A DNA stretch of 64,000 nucleotides, taken from the NCBI GenBank assembly GCA_026182355.1, contig JAPFBL010000070.1, forward strand, positions 1,918,501 through 1,982,500, written 5' to 3'. This DNA comes from Hermatobates lingyangjiaoensis. Lineage: Eukaryota; Arthropoda; Insecta; Hemiptera; Hermatobatidae. The notes under the pieces are model-generated. The model was not told the origin of the DNA. It saw only the letters and a list, made by a program, of their open reading frames with translations, and searched no databases. The position numbers and the translations under genes are program-made. Of this stretch, positions 13,456 through 25,220 are shown piece after piece (position 1 is the stretch's first letter; each line of letters starts with the position of its first letter).

Positions 13456-13673
13456 ATAAAGCAGCAAAGATAAATTAAAAGGACAACTTTTAGTCTCTAA
13501 TTTCTGGTTTGGACTGTAATTAGGACAGATAAGAGAGGGAAACTAAGTGTACTGGTGTAGAGACACTCTGCACCAGGGCCATTTGTTTCCCTCTCTTATC
13601 TCTCCTGATGACCATTCAAACAGAAAATTAGACACTGAATGTGTGTGCTTTTAATTTATCTTTGCTGCTTTAT
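13456..13673. repeat. Hairpin element, unit 4
   Basis: Perfect 26-bp outer arms (13456-13481 and 13648-13673; GCAGCAAAGATAAATTAAAA and its complement), with further complementarity inside (GAGAGGGAAAC against GTTTCCCTCTC). The plus-strand right half has a hammerhead-like core at 13601-13633: CTGATGA, extra C, GAA, self-complementary AATT, H17 = A. Helix I is only TC/GA, and helix II has decayed. Confidence 0.65.
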
Positions 13674-13703
13674 ATTTATTAAAAGATCTTTCAGCTGGGA
13701 CTT

Positions 13704-13746
13704 GACTCTGACGAAAACCGCTTGTTACGGTTGAAAAATCTTAGCA
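13704..13746 (+). ncRNA. Hammerhead-ribozyme-like motif (helix III mismatched)
   Basis: GACT (helix I), CTGACGA, extra A, helix II AACCG/CGGTT (5 bp, loop CTTGTTA), GAA, AAATCT (one mismatch from the palindrome AGATCT of the 57631 copy), H17 = T at 13742, then AG. All invariant core bases are kept; helix I is reduced to 2 bp. Part of a truncated family copy starting near 13681. Confidence 0.5.
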
Positions 13747-16700
13747 AGTTTTTGAGAAGGTTGGGAGGTAAAAAGGGTCTAAATACCATTAAAGGAAGAC
13801 AAAAGGGAAATTCATTTTTTTTTTATTATTTCTGTTGAAATATAAGGCCTACTTTGTAATGAAACCCTTCTTCATACCATAGCATTAGTCATTGGACCAA
13901 TTTACCTGAATCCCTCAATGTTTCTGTCGACTATGGTAGAAACCCCTGTATTGGTCAGATAAAGAAATATTTAATAGTGCACAAATGACAAAAGGAAGAA
14001 ATCGTAGATGCTGTAATTATTAAGCCTGCTTTCACAATAATTCAATTTCTGTATTTTCAGTGCACAAAGACTTGTAATAAAGCTCTTCTAGAGTTAGAAT
14101 ACTTTATTATTCTCATTTACACTCAACAGCTATTTAATTTAAGCATACTTCTCACAGTTCTTCATCTTCTCAATCTAAAGCCCTCAATTTGTAAAGTAAT
14201 TCAATGATCAAAGTTATTGTGAAACGCATTTTCTTTTATGTGTTTTTAATTTACCACATTTAATTTTTATAAAACCATTGCTTATTTGAACAAAACAACG
14301 ATTTAATCATTAATGATTTAAATAATAAAAAAATTATACCATTTATTACTGAATGCTAAACTATTATAACCGGCTTTACTTCGTGAGAACTAATATAAGC
14401 AAATTAAAACTAAACACGGAATAGAAAATGTAATATTTATTGGAATATACACGAAATCATAATTAAGGATTTATTCAAAAGGTTTGTCTCTTCATGTCAG
14501 TGTAGAAACGAGATTGGAATCTGAAAGGGTATATCAGTACCCCATTTGAAGTGAGATGCTGATAATTTGTTTGAATGATATTATGGTCATATCTAAGGTT
14601 GAATTGTGATCTGCTACCTGATCAATACAAAATATTTTTGATTCTTCATTTCATTAATATTCAACTCTTAACTCTCCTGCCATTAGACGTGTTAAGATGA
14701 CAGATGATAAATAGTTCAAAAAGTTACATTTTCAATAAAAAAATTTTATTTGTTTGGAATCTTGTTGTCTAATTTACTATTCTTAATCATTTTATTCTTT
14801 TTTTTTTTCAAAAGGAATAGCTATTAGCAAGTAGCCTACAAGCTCAATCTACACATTTCTAATAACCCTTGAAACCTCTATGAAATTGCAGGAAAATTCC
14901 CTTTGTTTTTTTTCTTATTTAAAAAAGCCTTTTCAGAAAGAACATTTTTTTTTTGTTTAAAACTACTTTTGGCCAATGTTTTTTATGTTACAAGTACTTT
15001 TCACCAAAAAGTACATAATTCGGTTAGGAACCAAGATGATTCATATAGCGTCCAATCTCAAACAAAAATTATACCGCTATAAAAAACTTATAAATAATAA
15101 TAAACCACAGGCAATCACAATGTGTATCAAAAAAAATTTAACTGTGACATTGTTTTGAATGATTTAATGAAGCTCTACATTTTTGTCACATTGAAAAAGC
15201 ATATTAAATATAAAAACACCACTACAAGGGCAATAATTCTTTTATTAAAATTGTTTTGTTTTTTCACAGTCAGTAGTAGTAAAATTACAAATAAAATAAT
15301 TTTCACATTAGGCAGTTATATTTTATTTATATGTTAAAATAGTATCTAAACTGATAGTATTCAAACAAAAATACTTTTATTTCAAAATTTTTTTTTAAAA
15401 GTTGATTTTCAATGAATAACAGCATCTAGTAAATTTAATCAGATTATATGGAGAGGAGGGCCAATTGTAGAGGTAAATAGGCCACAGATGGTCCATTATA
15501 ACATTGCTGTTTTAACAAACAGGAAAAAATATGAGTATTTTAATTCCACTATAGAATGTAGTGATTTCATAGATTTTTGTGGGCGAGTTATTTAATACTT
15601 AAAGCGGATGAGCATATTCATCTAAAGCTATGACGAAACAGCTACAGGGTTAATATATTGAAATATATTAATCCTATTTCCTGATATACTGGGTGGTCAA
15701 TGCATGCAGTGGAAGGGGCTTTGTGTGTAACTAGCAGTCAACATTAGTGATTGATTTTGCAATTTCAGCACACGGAAAACTGCAATGCAGGAAGAAATAA
15801 CAGCATGAAAGAAAAAATGCAATCCATCCATCAGTTAGATGGGTTATAAATACTGTTATCGTGATGAGACTGATAAAGTTAGTTATTTAAAAAGTTCATG
15901 CATGTAAGATGCGATCATAAACCTGTCGTAGATAAAGTCAAATAGTTAATGTCTGTAATAGTTATATCAAGTGTAAAACTTCTAGCCAGTACTGCAAAAG
16001 GGTTGGGGTGTTACCCCATGACATCATCCATTCTAAATTCATTAGGCAGTAATATTTACTTAATGCTTAATCACGAATTAATGCCTTTCCATGTACCTAC
16101 TTATAGTACCTGTGTGATTATACTCCAATGTTAGTTGCATTACAAAGATCAAAATAGAAGTGGGTTGCACCAAATAAAAGCTCTAATTCAAAATATTTAC
16201 TAAAATAGTGGAAACCAATATATAATTTTGAAAAGAAAAAACATAAGTGACTGATAATTGCTCTGAAGATAGCCTATGCTTTTAAGAAACTTAACTGGAG
16301 GCATGGAAGACGTCTCTGACCTTTCAACTCCTTCACTGGTTACTTTCTTTATATCCAAATTAACCACCCTTCTTACTCTAACAACCTATCGATCCAATTC
16401 ATTGTCTCTCCTCTTTTCCACGTAAAAGTCTACACAATACATGTTTCTGAATAATGGTATGTTATTTGAAATCAATCACAGCAAGCATATTTGCCCTCTT
16501 AATGTCCCATTTAAGAATTCTACCATCCTGTGAAATATACATATTGGCCATTCTCTTTAGGATAAAAACTATAATGTAAACAAACAAAAAAAATCAATAT
16601 TTTTTTGCATCAAACATTACACGAATAGTCATTACACTAAATAGTGTTAATCAACACTAAAATGCAATACTAGCGAACTATTTAAATCTCTCAGAAATTT

Positions 16701-19700
16701 AAAATCATATTTTGAAAGAATTTTCCTCTTGTGATATTTATTCTTTAAAGCATACTTAGAATATTCGTTACAAAAGAAAATTAAGAAATACTTGTAAATG
16801 TTTGTAATGAGAATACTTATTACAAACAAATTTGTTGAAAACTCTGAAGGGCAGAACTATTTCCTTTATTTGATTTTGTTGAAATCTTTCACTTAAACCG
16901 TTACAGCAATTTCAAAATCACTATATTTTATTTTTTAATGAAATTATTCTAAGGAGTTGCAAACATTTCATTTTCTAAAGTAGAAAACAACTTAAAAAAA
17001 AAATCAACTTACTCTATATCAGTAAGTGGAAGTAGGTTTTCTAATAAACAACCCTCTATATTGTTTAGATAATGATTTGTATATAGAGTTCTTCTAGTCT
17101 TTATTAATGTATTTTATTTATTGTAATATCATATTCACTTTTTTCTTTTTTTACAAATTGGCAATTTAGTTAGTAATTATTTACGCCTAGAATACAAGTA
17201 AGAATGTTGTAATTATGCTAAAGAGTGTTGGTCTCCTTGAAAGTGTTTTATACGACCCTCAAGATATTAGAAGGTTGCCTTTAGACTCCTCCTTATAGTA
17301 GAGGATGCATGCAACAAGAAGTGGGTGGAATTAATAAGGATCCTGGTATGTCCCTCATTAAGGTGGCAGCTTCTTCACCTTCCAACCTTCATTAATCTTA
17401 CTTTTCTCTACAAAAATTAGTCATACTTAGCGATCCCTTATAAGGAAAAAACCTCAGACTAACTGCTTTGCATTTATTTTAAAATTCATTTAGAAACAGC
17501 GTCCCTTTCTAATGTATCTCTCTCTACACTTAAGTTAAAATAATGAGGTATTTTTATTACTTAAGTAAATAACTTTTGTTCATAGTAAATTACACTTTAA
17601 ATTAATGTAAATTGGTTCTTATTATTTACTACAACCCTTTTCCATTTTATTGAATTTGATTGCTACTGGTTAATTAGATATATTTTAAATCACTATTAAT
17701 CATAAGTTATCATTGCTATAATTAATTATACAACATAATCTTATACTGGTTTCTCCTTTGGCCTTATAGGAGCACTAGGTTTTACCAGTGGCTGTCGACA
17801 TTTGGGAGTGAGACAATTATATGCAGCCAATTAGTACTGCTTTAGATACTGTAGAACTAGGAATTACAGTGTAAAGGCTGTAGGCATATAGCTGTCAGCT
17901 AATAAATGATATCATTTCTGAGCCACTTCTGTCTAGCTAAATAAGTTTCCGGTATTTATTTTGCTTAAAAACATTACACTTAAAAATAATTTATTTCAAA
18001 CAATAATATTACAATAAACTAAATATTGTTTCATTATTTGATACTTTTCGCAACTTACTATGAGTCAAATGAAATCATAAAACGATATTTTCATATGAGT
18101 ATATCAATACATGTTGATATCTGTTATTTTTCATAGTGTCAGGACTGCCTTTCATAAAGTTTTACTATTCTGGCGTTTCTCGTTAAATATGTCATTAAGT
18201 GTTGTGTGTAACAGAATTTCTAAATCCTATCAAGGTTTCAATATCCACAACTTCTATCAATAATATAACAAAAAAGTTATGACAATATTTTAATTAAAGC
18301 ATATAAAGAACAAATGACTTCAGAGGAAATCTGATGGCCATAACTGATTACAAATTTATTCCCTTACTAACTTTATACAAGATTTTTTTTTCTCTGTAAC
18401 GTCATATAAAACCGCAAAAGCCCCACCAAAAAAAAACAAAAAACAAATGTAAATTTGCAATATTAGCGCTTGCTGTTTGATTACGTTTTCTCATTTATAT
18501 ATGTGTGTGTATGATACAAGTGTTTATAACGACCAAGTATTAAACAATTTTGTTTTTTAAAATTCTGAAATTAAAAATGACTATTAATTAATCTTTAGTA
18601 ATAAGATTTATAATAATTTTTACTTAATACTTTTATTATAAGAAATTAATAATCGTTTAAAATGTAGCTTAGGTATATTACAATAGAGAAATGGAAAAAT
18701 ACTTGAACCGGAATTTCAAAGAAAAAGAAAACCATCATATAATTATTTTCTCTCTTCTGTTTGAAAACGGAAAGTAGGCCAGTGTTATCATCTACTGTTT
18801 GATAAAGTTTGCTAAATCAATAATATTAAGAAGTTACTTTAAATTTACATAACTAGTAGGATGTTTCATAAATGAACAAAACTAGGGAAAGTTCACAAAA
18901 CACTTATATATGTTACTGGTTCTCGTTTAATTCTGATACATAATAACAGCATCATATTTTACTTACTTCCAACTTGAATTCTTTTAAAAAAAAAAAATAA
19001 ATACAACATAATGAAATATACTACATTTTGTGTCTTTAAAGGCTCTCATAATTTATGTCTACTCTAGTATGGAATTTTAATTTAACAAGAAAGAATTTTT
19101 AGAATTTGGTACATCGGACAGTTTGGAAGTAGAATTATTATATTATTCAATTAAGGAATTGCGAACAACCATAAACTACTGAACTTGATTACGAATATCT
19201 TTGTCACTTCTCTTTCTGTCTGGAATATTAATTGCCCTTTCTCAAAGTTTAGTGTTATATAGTGAGGTATTATTTAAGTTATTCATTATAATTGAGAGTA
19301 TTTTTTTTTAATGTGTCCAAGCAAATACTATTCAGTATTTATTCAGTAGTGCAATAACCATATCAAACTACTATTAAAAAATCATGTTATAGATTACAGA
19401 ATCTAACAATATGCTGTCATAGTCAACCTAAACAGATGAGAAAACCACTTTTTTCTTAAGAGTTACAACAAAATCCAGATAATTCAATTTAATTTTTTTT
19501 TAACTATTAATGTTAAATAAAAAAAGAACATATTGTTTCATAATAATTTTCTTCCCCAAAAAACTTATTTCATGGCAAATATTGTTAATTTTCAGAATGA
19601 CCCTAAAATCACCAAATTAATAATAGAATAATTTCTATTTACTGTCAAAATCAACTTAACGGATTTTCCAAACATCAAAACGCTTAAAAAAAATTGTTTA

Positions 19701-19944
19701 TTCCTTCCTATGAGTTAATTTCAAAGAATAAAAAAGTATAAAGTTCTCCAGTATTATTAAAGGTAAATCAGTTGAGGGATATATAGATAACAGATATTAT
19801 ATTCAATATTTGCACAGAACGTAACATTGTTCTACCAATTTTCTTAATTAATTTTAAAACAAACTATAAATATGTAAGATATCATTTTCAAAATATTAAT
19901 ATTAAACACATAATATATCGTCTTACCTGGTACATTGCTGCCGT

Positions 19945-19989
19945 AGCTCTCGGACCGGTTTCGGGTATCACCCATCTTCAACAAGAACT
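19945..19989 (-). ncRNA. Hammerhead-ribozyme-like motif at the PLE-A 3' end
   Basis: Minus strand: helix I of 8 consecutive pairs, two of them G.U (AGTTCTTG at 19989-19982 with CGAGAGCT at 19952-19945); core TTGAAGA (C3 is U); one extra T; helix II GGGT/ACCC with loop GAT; GAA; loop-less self-complementary helix III ACCGGT; H17 = C at 19953, giving the classic GUC cleavage triplet. It lies ~110 bases after the PLE stop codon. PLEs are known to carry hammerhead motifs; the assignment here is from visible pairing only. The C3-to-U change probably weakens it. Confidence 0.65.
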
Positions 19990-20101
19990 GATCTAATGAA
20001 TCCTACCTTTCTGAATATATAACCTACCTACTATCCCAATGCTGCCTAGATTTTAGTATTTAATTATTTTAACTCTATTTTATTTTTATTTTATTATTAT
20101 T

Positions 20102-20452
20102 TTAAATATTATTATTTAGTCTAATTCTTTTTCTATTATTTTCGTCTTTGTCAAGTCTGTCAAGTCGTCGTTTTATTTTCTGTAAGAGTTTAAATAATGT
20201 ATCGCTTTGATGATTTACTTGTTCATTTATTAGATTACCCGATTCTTTATGTTTAAATATCTCTAATTCTTCAGTTACGTTAAGTCTTTTTCCTTTCTGT
20301 CCTGTTTTTATTAAGGTCATTGAATTTTCTAACCTGTCCAGTTAATGACCTTGTTCTGTTAAGTGGTTGGCGTAATTAGATTTGTTTGTATTATTTAGAT
20401 AATCTTTAATGTGTTCATTGTATCTTATTTTTAGGGTCCTTCCCGTTTGTCC

Positions 20453-20512
<60 letters not shown>

Positions 20513-21665
20513 TACAATTTTTACAATTTATTTTATATACTCCGCTTTTTTCATATTTATTAGTTTTATTTTCCGTTGAGTTATCTATTCTATGGTTTAT
20601 TGAATTATTTGTTTTAAACCCTATATTTATACTATATTGCTTTAGTAAGTTTGCGAGTTTATGACTTATTTCTCCCATAAACGTTATACATGCGTACTTA
20701 TCATTATTAGTTCTTTCATTATTGATATTTAATATATTTCTTCTGGTTTTTAGCATTTTGTCTATTATGTTTGCATTTTACCCGTTGTTATTTGCTATTG
20801 TTTTTATTATGTTTAACTCGTTATTAAAGTTAGTTTGATTCATCGGAATTTTTATTAATCTATCTATCATATAACGGAAAGCTGCTAATTTTTGTTGCCT
20901 AGGACGGATTGAAGTTTTATGTATGGTTATATCAGACGCGGTGGGTTTCCTATGTATTTTAAAACTAAGTTTTTTACCGTTTTTTTTCAATAGTTAGATC
21001 CATAAAATTTATTTTATTGTTTACTTCTATTTCGTGTGTAAATTTGATTTTATTATTTATCGAGTTCAGGTAGTTTTTAATATTTGTTATATTTTCTTCA
21101 TTTTTATTATTTACGATTAGGAAGGAGTCATCCACATATCTGCTATAATGAACCACGTTAAATTTCACTTTTATTTTATTGACATAGGTTTTTTCTAATT
21201 CCTGTAAAAATATTTCCTATAATATAGCAGAAGTTGGATGTCCCATTCCTAACCCATATGTTGCTAAATAGAATTTGTTATTAAATTGAAAATAGTTTTG
21301 TTTTAAAGTTGCATTTGTTAATACTATTATTTCGTTTATATTGTTATCCTGATCATATTGTTTATCTTGTTTACGTATTATGTTTATTACTTCCGAACTA
21401 GGGATTGACGTATACAGATTTTCAACATCGAATGATACTAGTTTTGTGTTTTTATTTATATTTATATCTTTTATTTTATTTACTAAATCAATCGAATTCT
21501 TAATGTTGAACGTATTTGGTAGTCTAACCTTATCTTTTATCAGTTATGCTAATTCTTTTGATATTTTATATGCTGGGGCATTTCTATAATTTATCACGGG
21601 TCTTATTGGCTCTCCTCCCTTATGTACTTTGATTTGGGCTTTTAACCGAGGGGCATTCGGGTTCA
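20102..21665 (-). pseudogene. PLE-A reverse transcriptase / GIY-YIG endonuclease (broken)
   Basis: Reading right to left in shifting frames: an RT start NPNAPRLKAQIKVHKGGEPI (about 21660-21600), GLGMGHPTSAIL (about 21250), catalytic RYVDD in HYSRYVDDSFLIVNN (about 21150-21105), FKIHRKPTASDITIH (about 20965-20920), an AAFRYMIDRLIKIPM segment (about 20885-20840), a linker ending in INCKNCNHIYI (CxxC before GIY-YIG), then the rest of the endonuclease and a Lys/Arg-rich C-terminus ending at 20102. An expanded (TA)n tract replaces the GIY-YIG core, and downstream of it the original frame IGQTGRTLKIRYNEH can still be read. These features are typical of EN-positive PLEs. Confidence 0.85.
20457..20508. 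repeat. (TA)n expansion inside the GIY-YIG codons
   Basis: About 25 AT dinucleotides, with one interrupting C near 20461, lie exactly where the conserved Ile-Tyr-Ile-Gly codons (ATA TAT ATA GGA) of the endonuclease would be. The tract also shifts the frame of the following residues. Confidence 0.9.
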
Positions 21666-22087
21666 TGAAATGCATGAATTTTCAAAATATGTAAAATAAG
21701 CATGTTATGAGTATGGCTATCATATATTTTTGTGTTTATGTAATATGGGGATATATTTTATTATATTGTAATATTTAAAATTACATGTTCGTATAAATAA
21801 ATTTGAAGTGTGAATATGACAACTTAATTTTATGAAATATCTCCTACTTTTATTTGAATTTTTATGGAAAAAAGTGGTATTCCTTTCTATTTAAATATAT
21901 TTTTTCTAAATATAAATAATTTTACTACTGAACTAATATTATTAATAGCAAAATAGTTTAAGAAGAGTGTTGTATGTTTTATGTCATATTATTAACTCAA
22001 ATACTAAATGATATTTTCATGACAGGTTTTATACTGAAATTATATTGATCTACTGTGTGGTAACTAAATTTTTTTTCTGCTTTACAG

Positions 22088-22183
22088 CGAAAAAGGCAGC
22101 AGATTTCCAAAGAGATGTTGACAGCGCCTGTGTCTTCCATAACGCTAGTTCAAGGTTTGCTGATGGATTTAGGTTTGGGTTAG
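22088..22183 (+). CDS. ALDH18A1: P5CS (ALDH18A1) exon, [16 protein letters not shown] segment
   Basis: 96-bp exon completing the split Pro codon from the preceding exon and ending one base into a Gly codon. It encodes [19 protein letters not shown], which matches the highly conserved [20 protein letters not shown] block of P5CS proteins; the usual Trp is His here. Acceptor TTTACAG at 22081-22087, donor GTAAGT at 22184. The frame continues directly into the last exon as GLG-AEVGIS. Confidence 0.95.
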   Translation, partial: RKRQQISKEMLTAPVSSITLVQGLLMDLGLG

Positions 22184-24863
22184 GTAAGTAAAAAATCATT
22201 AGTTACTGACGATTTCATTAATAAGCAATCAGTAGACATACTACTGATATACTATGGCCAAAAGAATATTGCCAGGATTTATTAGTGTGTTAACCTGTTA
22301 TGTTGATGCAGGCATCAGCATGGTAATTGCAATTAAAGCCTTCCCACAGCGAATATTGAATACCTGTGAGACCTTGTTTGATTGAGGTCGTGGAAGCTCC
22401 TCTTCACGAAGTCCGCCCTGGGTTAATTCCAGAGGCTGAATTGTTCTTGTCCTTGGCCATAGCCTGTTGCTTCTGAGAAAGTGGCGAAAGACCTTTCACA
22501 TAAAAAGGCATCGGTCTGGTTTATCATAAAGTATGTTATGTTCAAAAAGCCCAGGTACCCAACATTGTACCAAAACATAATAAAATTAACAATATTATTT
22601 ACATTGATATGTTTGTTATGAGAATAAAACCTAAAATAAAATATCCACTTTAATGCATAAATAATGAACAGAATATATGGAATTATGCTACTGTAAAAGA
22701 AAAGTAAGAGACCACAGTATATTGGAAATGACAGTCGTTTTGATGACTAAATACAGTCAGAGGGTGTTCAAAATGATAGAAATATCGTATATTACTACAG
22801 ATCATTTTAGGTTTAAAGTGTTCTCTTAATATCAACAAGATTATCAGAATCGAAAAAATTATACCTCCTCAAAAAAAAATACGTAAAACAGCTCCAATGG
22901 AATTAATCAGATTTTACGCCTTTTTCAATTTTTCTTTACTTCTTTTCTGATTAATCTTACTTCATTCTTTGTTCTCTGACCTAAAGATAATTATAGAGAT
23001 CCAGAGCTTGTTAGATGTCTTTAGGTGTAATGAAAAAAAATTTTCTGAAACTTAACTACAATGTTGCTTCATAAGCATTAAGAAGTATTATTTGAATCGT
23101 AAATACAGAAGTTAACATATGTTAGTGGGCCAGGTTAGCTCAGTGGTTAACGTACTCGCCTCTGAACTGATAGGACCGGGGTTTGATCTCCACCTTACAC
23201 TCGGTTTATTCATGCGGGAGGTGAATAAATCTTAGTACGTTGTCCCTCGGAAAATGAGGTGAAACCGACGGTACCAAGCCTGTACGATGTCAGGTACTCG
23301 TTAAAGATTCCTACTTTAAATACACTTGATTTAGGCAAAATTTAGGACTCCCACTGTAGAATCAATCTTCATTGTATGGTATCACAAAGAACCAATGCTC
23401 GACCTACTTTTGTTCCCTTGTGAGACAACCACTGCAACCTAATTTAACCTAACATATATTGAATTACATACGTTTACATATAAATATGAATCAAATGTAA
23501 ACGTCACATATTATTATGTAATCGGATTATTAGATAATGAAAAAAAAAGTATTATTGTACTGCCAAGCATATATTTCTCACTATAAGGCAAGTTTTCTAA
23601 ACCGAGTACATCAAAGAGAAAATTGAAGTAGAAGTAAAAAGTAGGGTAGGTAGCATAAAGGGAAATGCAAGGCTCTACGATTCCGATATCACCGGAGTGC
23701 TTGACCCCGTCTATGTCACCATCCCTTACATGTTTTTTACAGTATTTTTCCAATCAGGAACATTCCTGAGGCTTTTAGCAAACCTTGTTTAGCAAAAATT
23801 TTTTGTGGACTCCAAATTGTCACTCTTTTCAAATCATTTAAAAGTACAAGAGTACTTTTTATCAATTCCTGAATACGAGTAAACTATATTTTTTCTTACT
23901 AGTTAAATATAAAATTAAAGTATAAACATATTAAATCATATTCATGTTTGCATGCAATAACAGGTTAAAGGTATTTATACATTTAAAATGTTTAGTCATC
24001 CACCTATTGTCTTTCAGAAAATTCTATGCTTAATTAACGTTATTTATGTAGAAATTGTGGATCCAAATTAACAGGATGACATCTTTTTTTTGACTGATGA
24101 TATATCAGGAATAGTCAGGTGAAGTTATTAGTTGTCAAAAACAAGAGATGATGTGAAGCATTTTCCATCATGTGTCGGATCTATCAAACCAATAAGCTGG
24201 ATTGAAAATGTATTAAAATTTCTCATATTTGAACAGCGGCCGAACTGGTCTTTTCAGCGACCTGATATACAACATGTTCTTGAATAAGGCATTTTTTTAA
24301 ATTATTGTTATTAAATTAAGTTCTTCAGTTTTATGAATGCTATATCGAACATATATTTTAATATAATATGATTTAACAATACACGTAGAATAAAAGTCAA
24401 CATGTTAACCAGAGTAAAAAGTTTGAAAAAGGATTAAAACTTTTCAACAAGTGCCTTTCATCAGAGTCATACTTACATTGATATTTCAAGATGTGTTGAA
24501 TTTATAAACACAAACAGAATTGCGATTAACTTGTATCGATTGTAAATTGTATGATCATTTCACAATCAATGTTATACTTCTTTTATTTTGATAACATTTC
24601 AACTACTAAAGGTTATTGTTGCCCTCACTGGCAAAGTTCTGGTATTTTAAATGCTTTAGAAGAAGTTATTTCAATGATTTGAAACTATATCTACAGATTA
24701 TATCTATTGACCAAATAAGCTAGCTACATTATACTATATGTTAATTATTGATGTTTCTTACCAAAACGTTTGATAACACGTTTACTTAGAGTAAAGTAGA
24801 GTGCTGTTTTCTGCCAAAATCTTTCTTTAACCATGAACATTAATGGAGTTTGGTTGGCTGTAG
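22184..24863 (+). other. P5CS last intron, 2.7 kb
   Basis: Contains SINE copy 2 and, near the 3' end, a decayed hammerhead-like motif on the minus strand (24432-24468: CTGATGA, extra A, GAA, AAGTTT, T). The acceptor before the last exon, GGCTGTAG, has a weak pyrimidine tract. The open frame at 23514-23753 on the minus strand has no recognisable content. Confidence 0.7.
23124..23449 (+). mobile_element. tRNA-derived SINE, full-length copy 2
   Basis: Same family as copy 1, with an A box (TAGCTCAGTGG), a diverged B box (GGTTTGATCT), the same body and a tail ending CTGCAACCTAATTTAACC. Flanked by an imperfect 11-bp duplication TAACATATRTT (23113-23123 and 23450-23460). More diverged than copy 1, so probably older. 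Confidence 0.9.
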
Positions 24864-25027
24864 GAGCGGAAGTAGGCATAAGCACTGCACGTATCCACGC
24901 TAGAGGCCCCGTCGGAGTCGAGGGCCTGCTGACCACCAAGTGGATTCTGGATGGTGACGGCCACACCGCTGCCGACTTCAATGACGGCCACGCCCAGTAC
25001 ACCCACAAGAGTCTTCCTCTCAATTGA
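24864..25027 (+). CDS. ALDH18A1: P5CS (ALDH18A1) terminal exon
   Basis: Terminal coding exon. It completes the Gly codon and reads [20 protein letters not shown] then LLTTKW, the conserved C-terminal signature of gamma-glutamyl phosphate reductases. It ends with THKSLPLN and the stop TGA at 25025-25027, close to the usual P5CS C-terminus. The exon is strikingly GC-rich against its AT-rich surroundings, so the antisense frame is open too (24745-25107), but that frame is a shadow. The acceptor is placed at 24861-24863 (TAG), which preserves frame and the invariant GLGAEVGIS junction; an ATG at 24833 in the same frame is intronic. Confidence 0.95.
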
Positions 25028-25214
25028 CAGACAGGTGTCCAGTCGGCCTCTTCTGTTTCCCGCTCAACCCACATCTCATACTTCTTCAAATTTCTTACTA
25101 ATCTCAAAAATTACCTCATTTGTTTAATTCGCTTTAAAAAACGTTAAAACCTTTCAATTTTATCATTATTGTATTTTTTTTGCACTTGTTTAATTTTACA
25201 CTTTGCAAATCTAA

Positions 25215-25220
25215 AATAAA
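25215..25220 (+). terminator. Candidate P5CS polyadenylation signal
   Basis: AATAAA about 190 bp after the P5CS stop codon and followed by T-rich DNA. It is the first canonical signal on the plus strand after the stop. Confidence 0.5.

Larger units (their letters stand above)
19925..21665 (-). mobile_element. Penelope-like retroelement A, 5'-truncated
   Basis: PLE running right to left, inserted against P5CS transcription in intron 2. Identified by PLE-type reverse transcriptase and C-terminal GIY-YIG endonuclease, plus a 3' untranslated part with a hammerhead-like motif (19945-19989). The 5' part of the ORF is missing: homology starts abruptly around 21665 in the RT domain. Open frames are broken by several frameshifts and stops, so the copy is dead. 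No target-site duplication was identified. Confidence 0.85.
10602..22087 (+). other. P5CS intron, 11.5 kb
   Basis: Donor GTAAGT at 10602, acceptor TTTACAG ending at 22087. Contents: SINE copy 1, an orphan exon-like segment (11752-11883), a cluster of hairpin elements separated by (TA)n between 12290 and 13750, and a minus-strand Penelope-like element only ~420 bp before the next exon. From 13750 to 19925 I see AT-rich DNA with no recognisable gene or repeat. Confidence 0.7.

Noticed and set aside
24745..25107. 120-codon minus-strand frame over the last P5CS exon
   Set aside because: Antisense shadow of a GC-rich conserved exon; the plus-strand protein is clearly P5CS.
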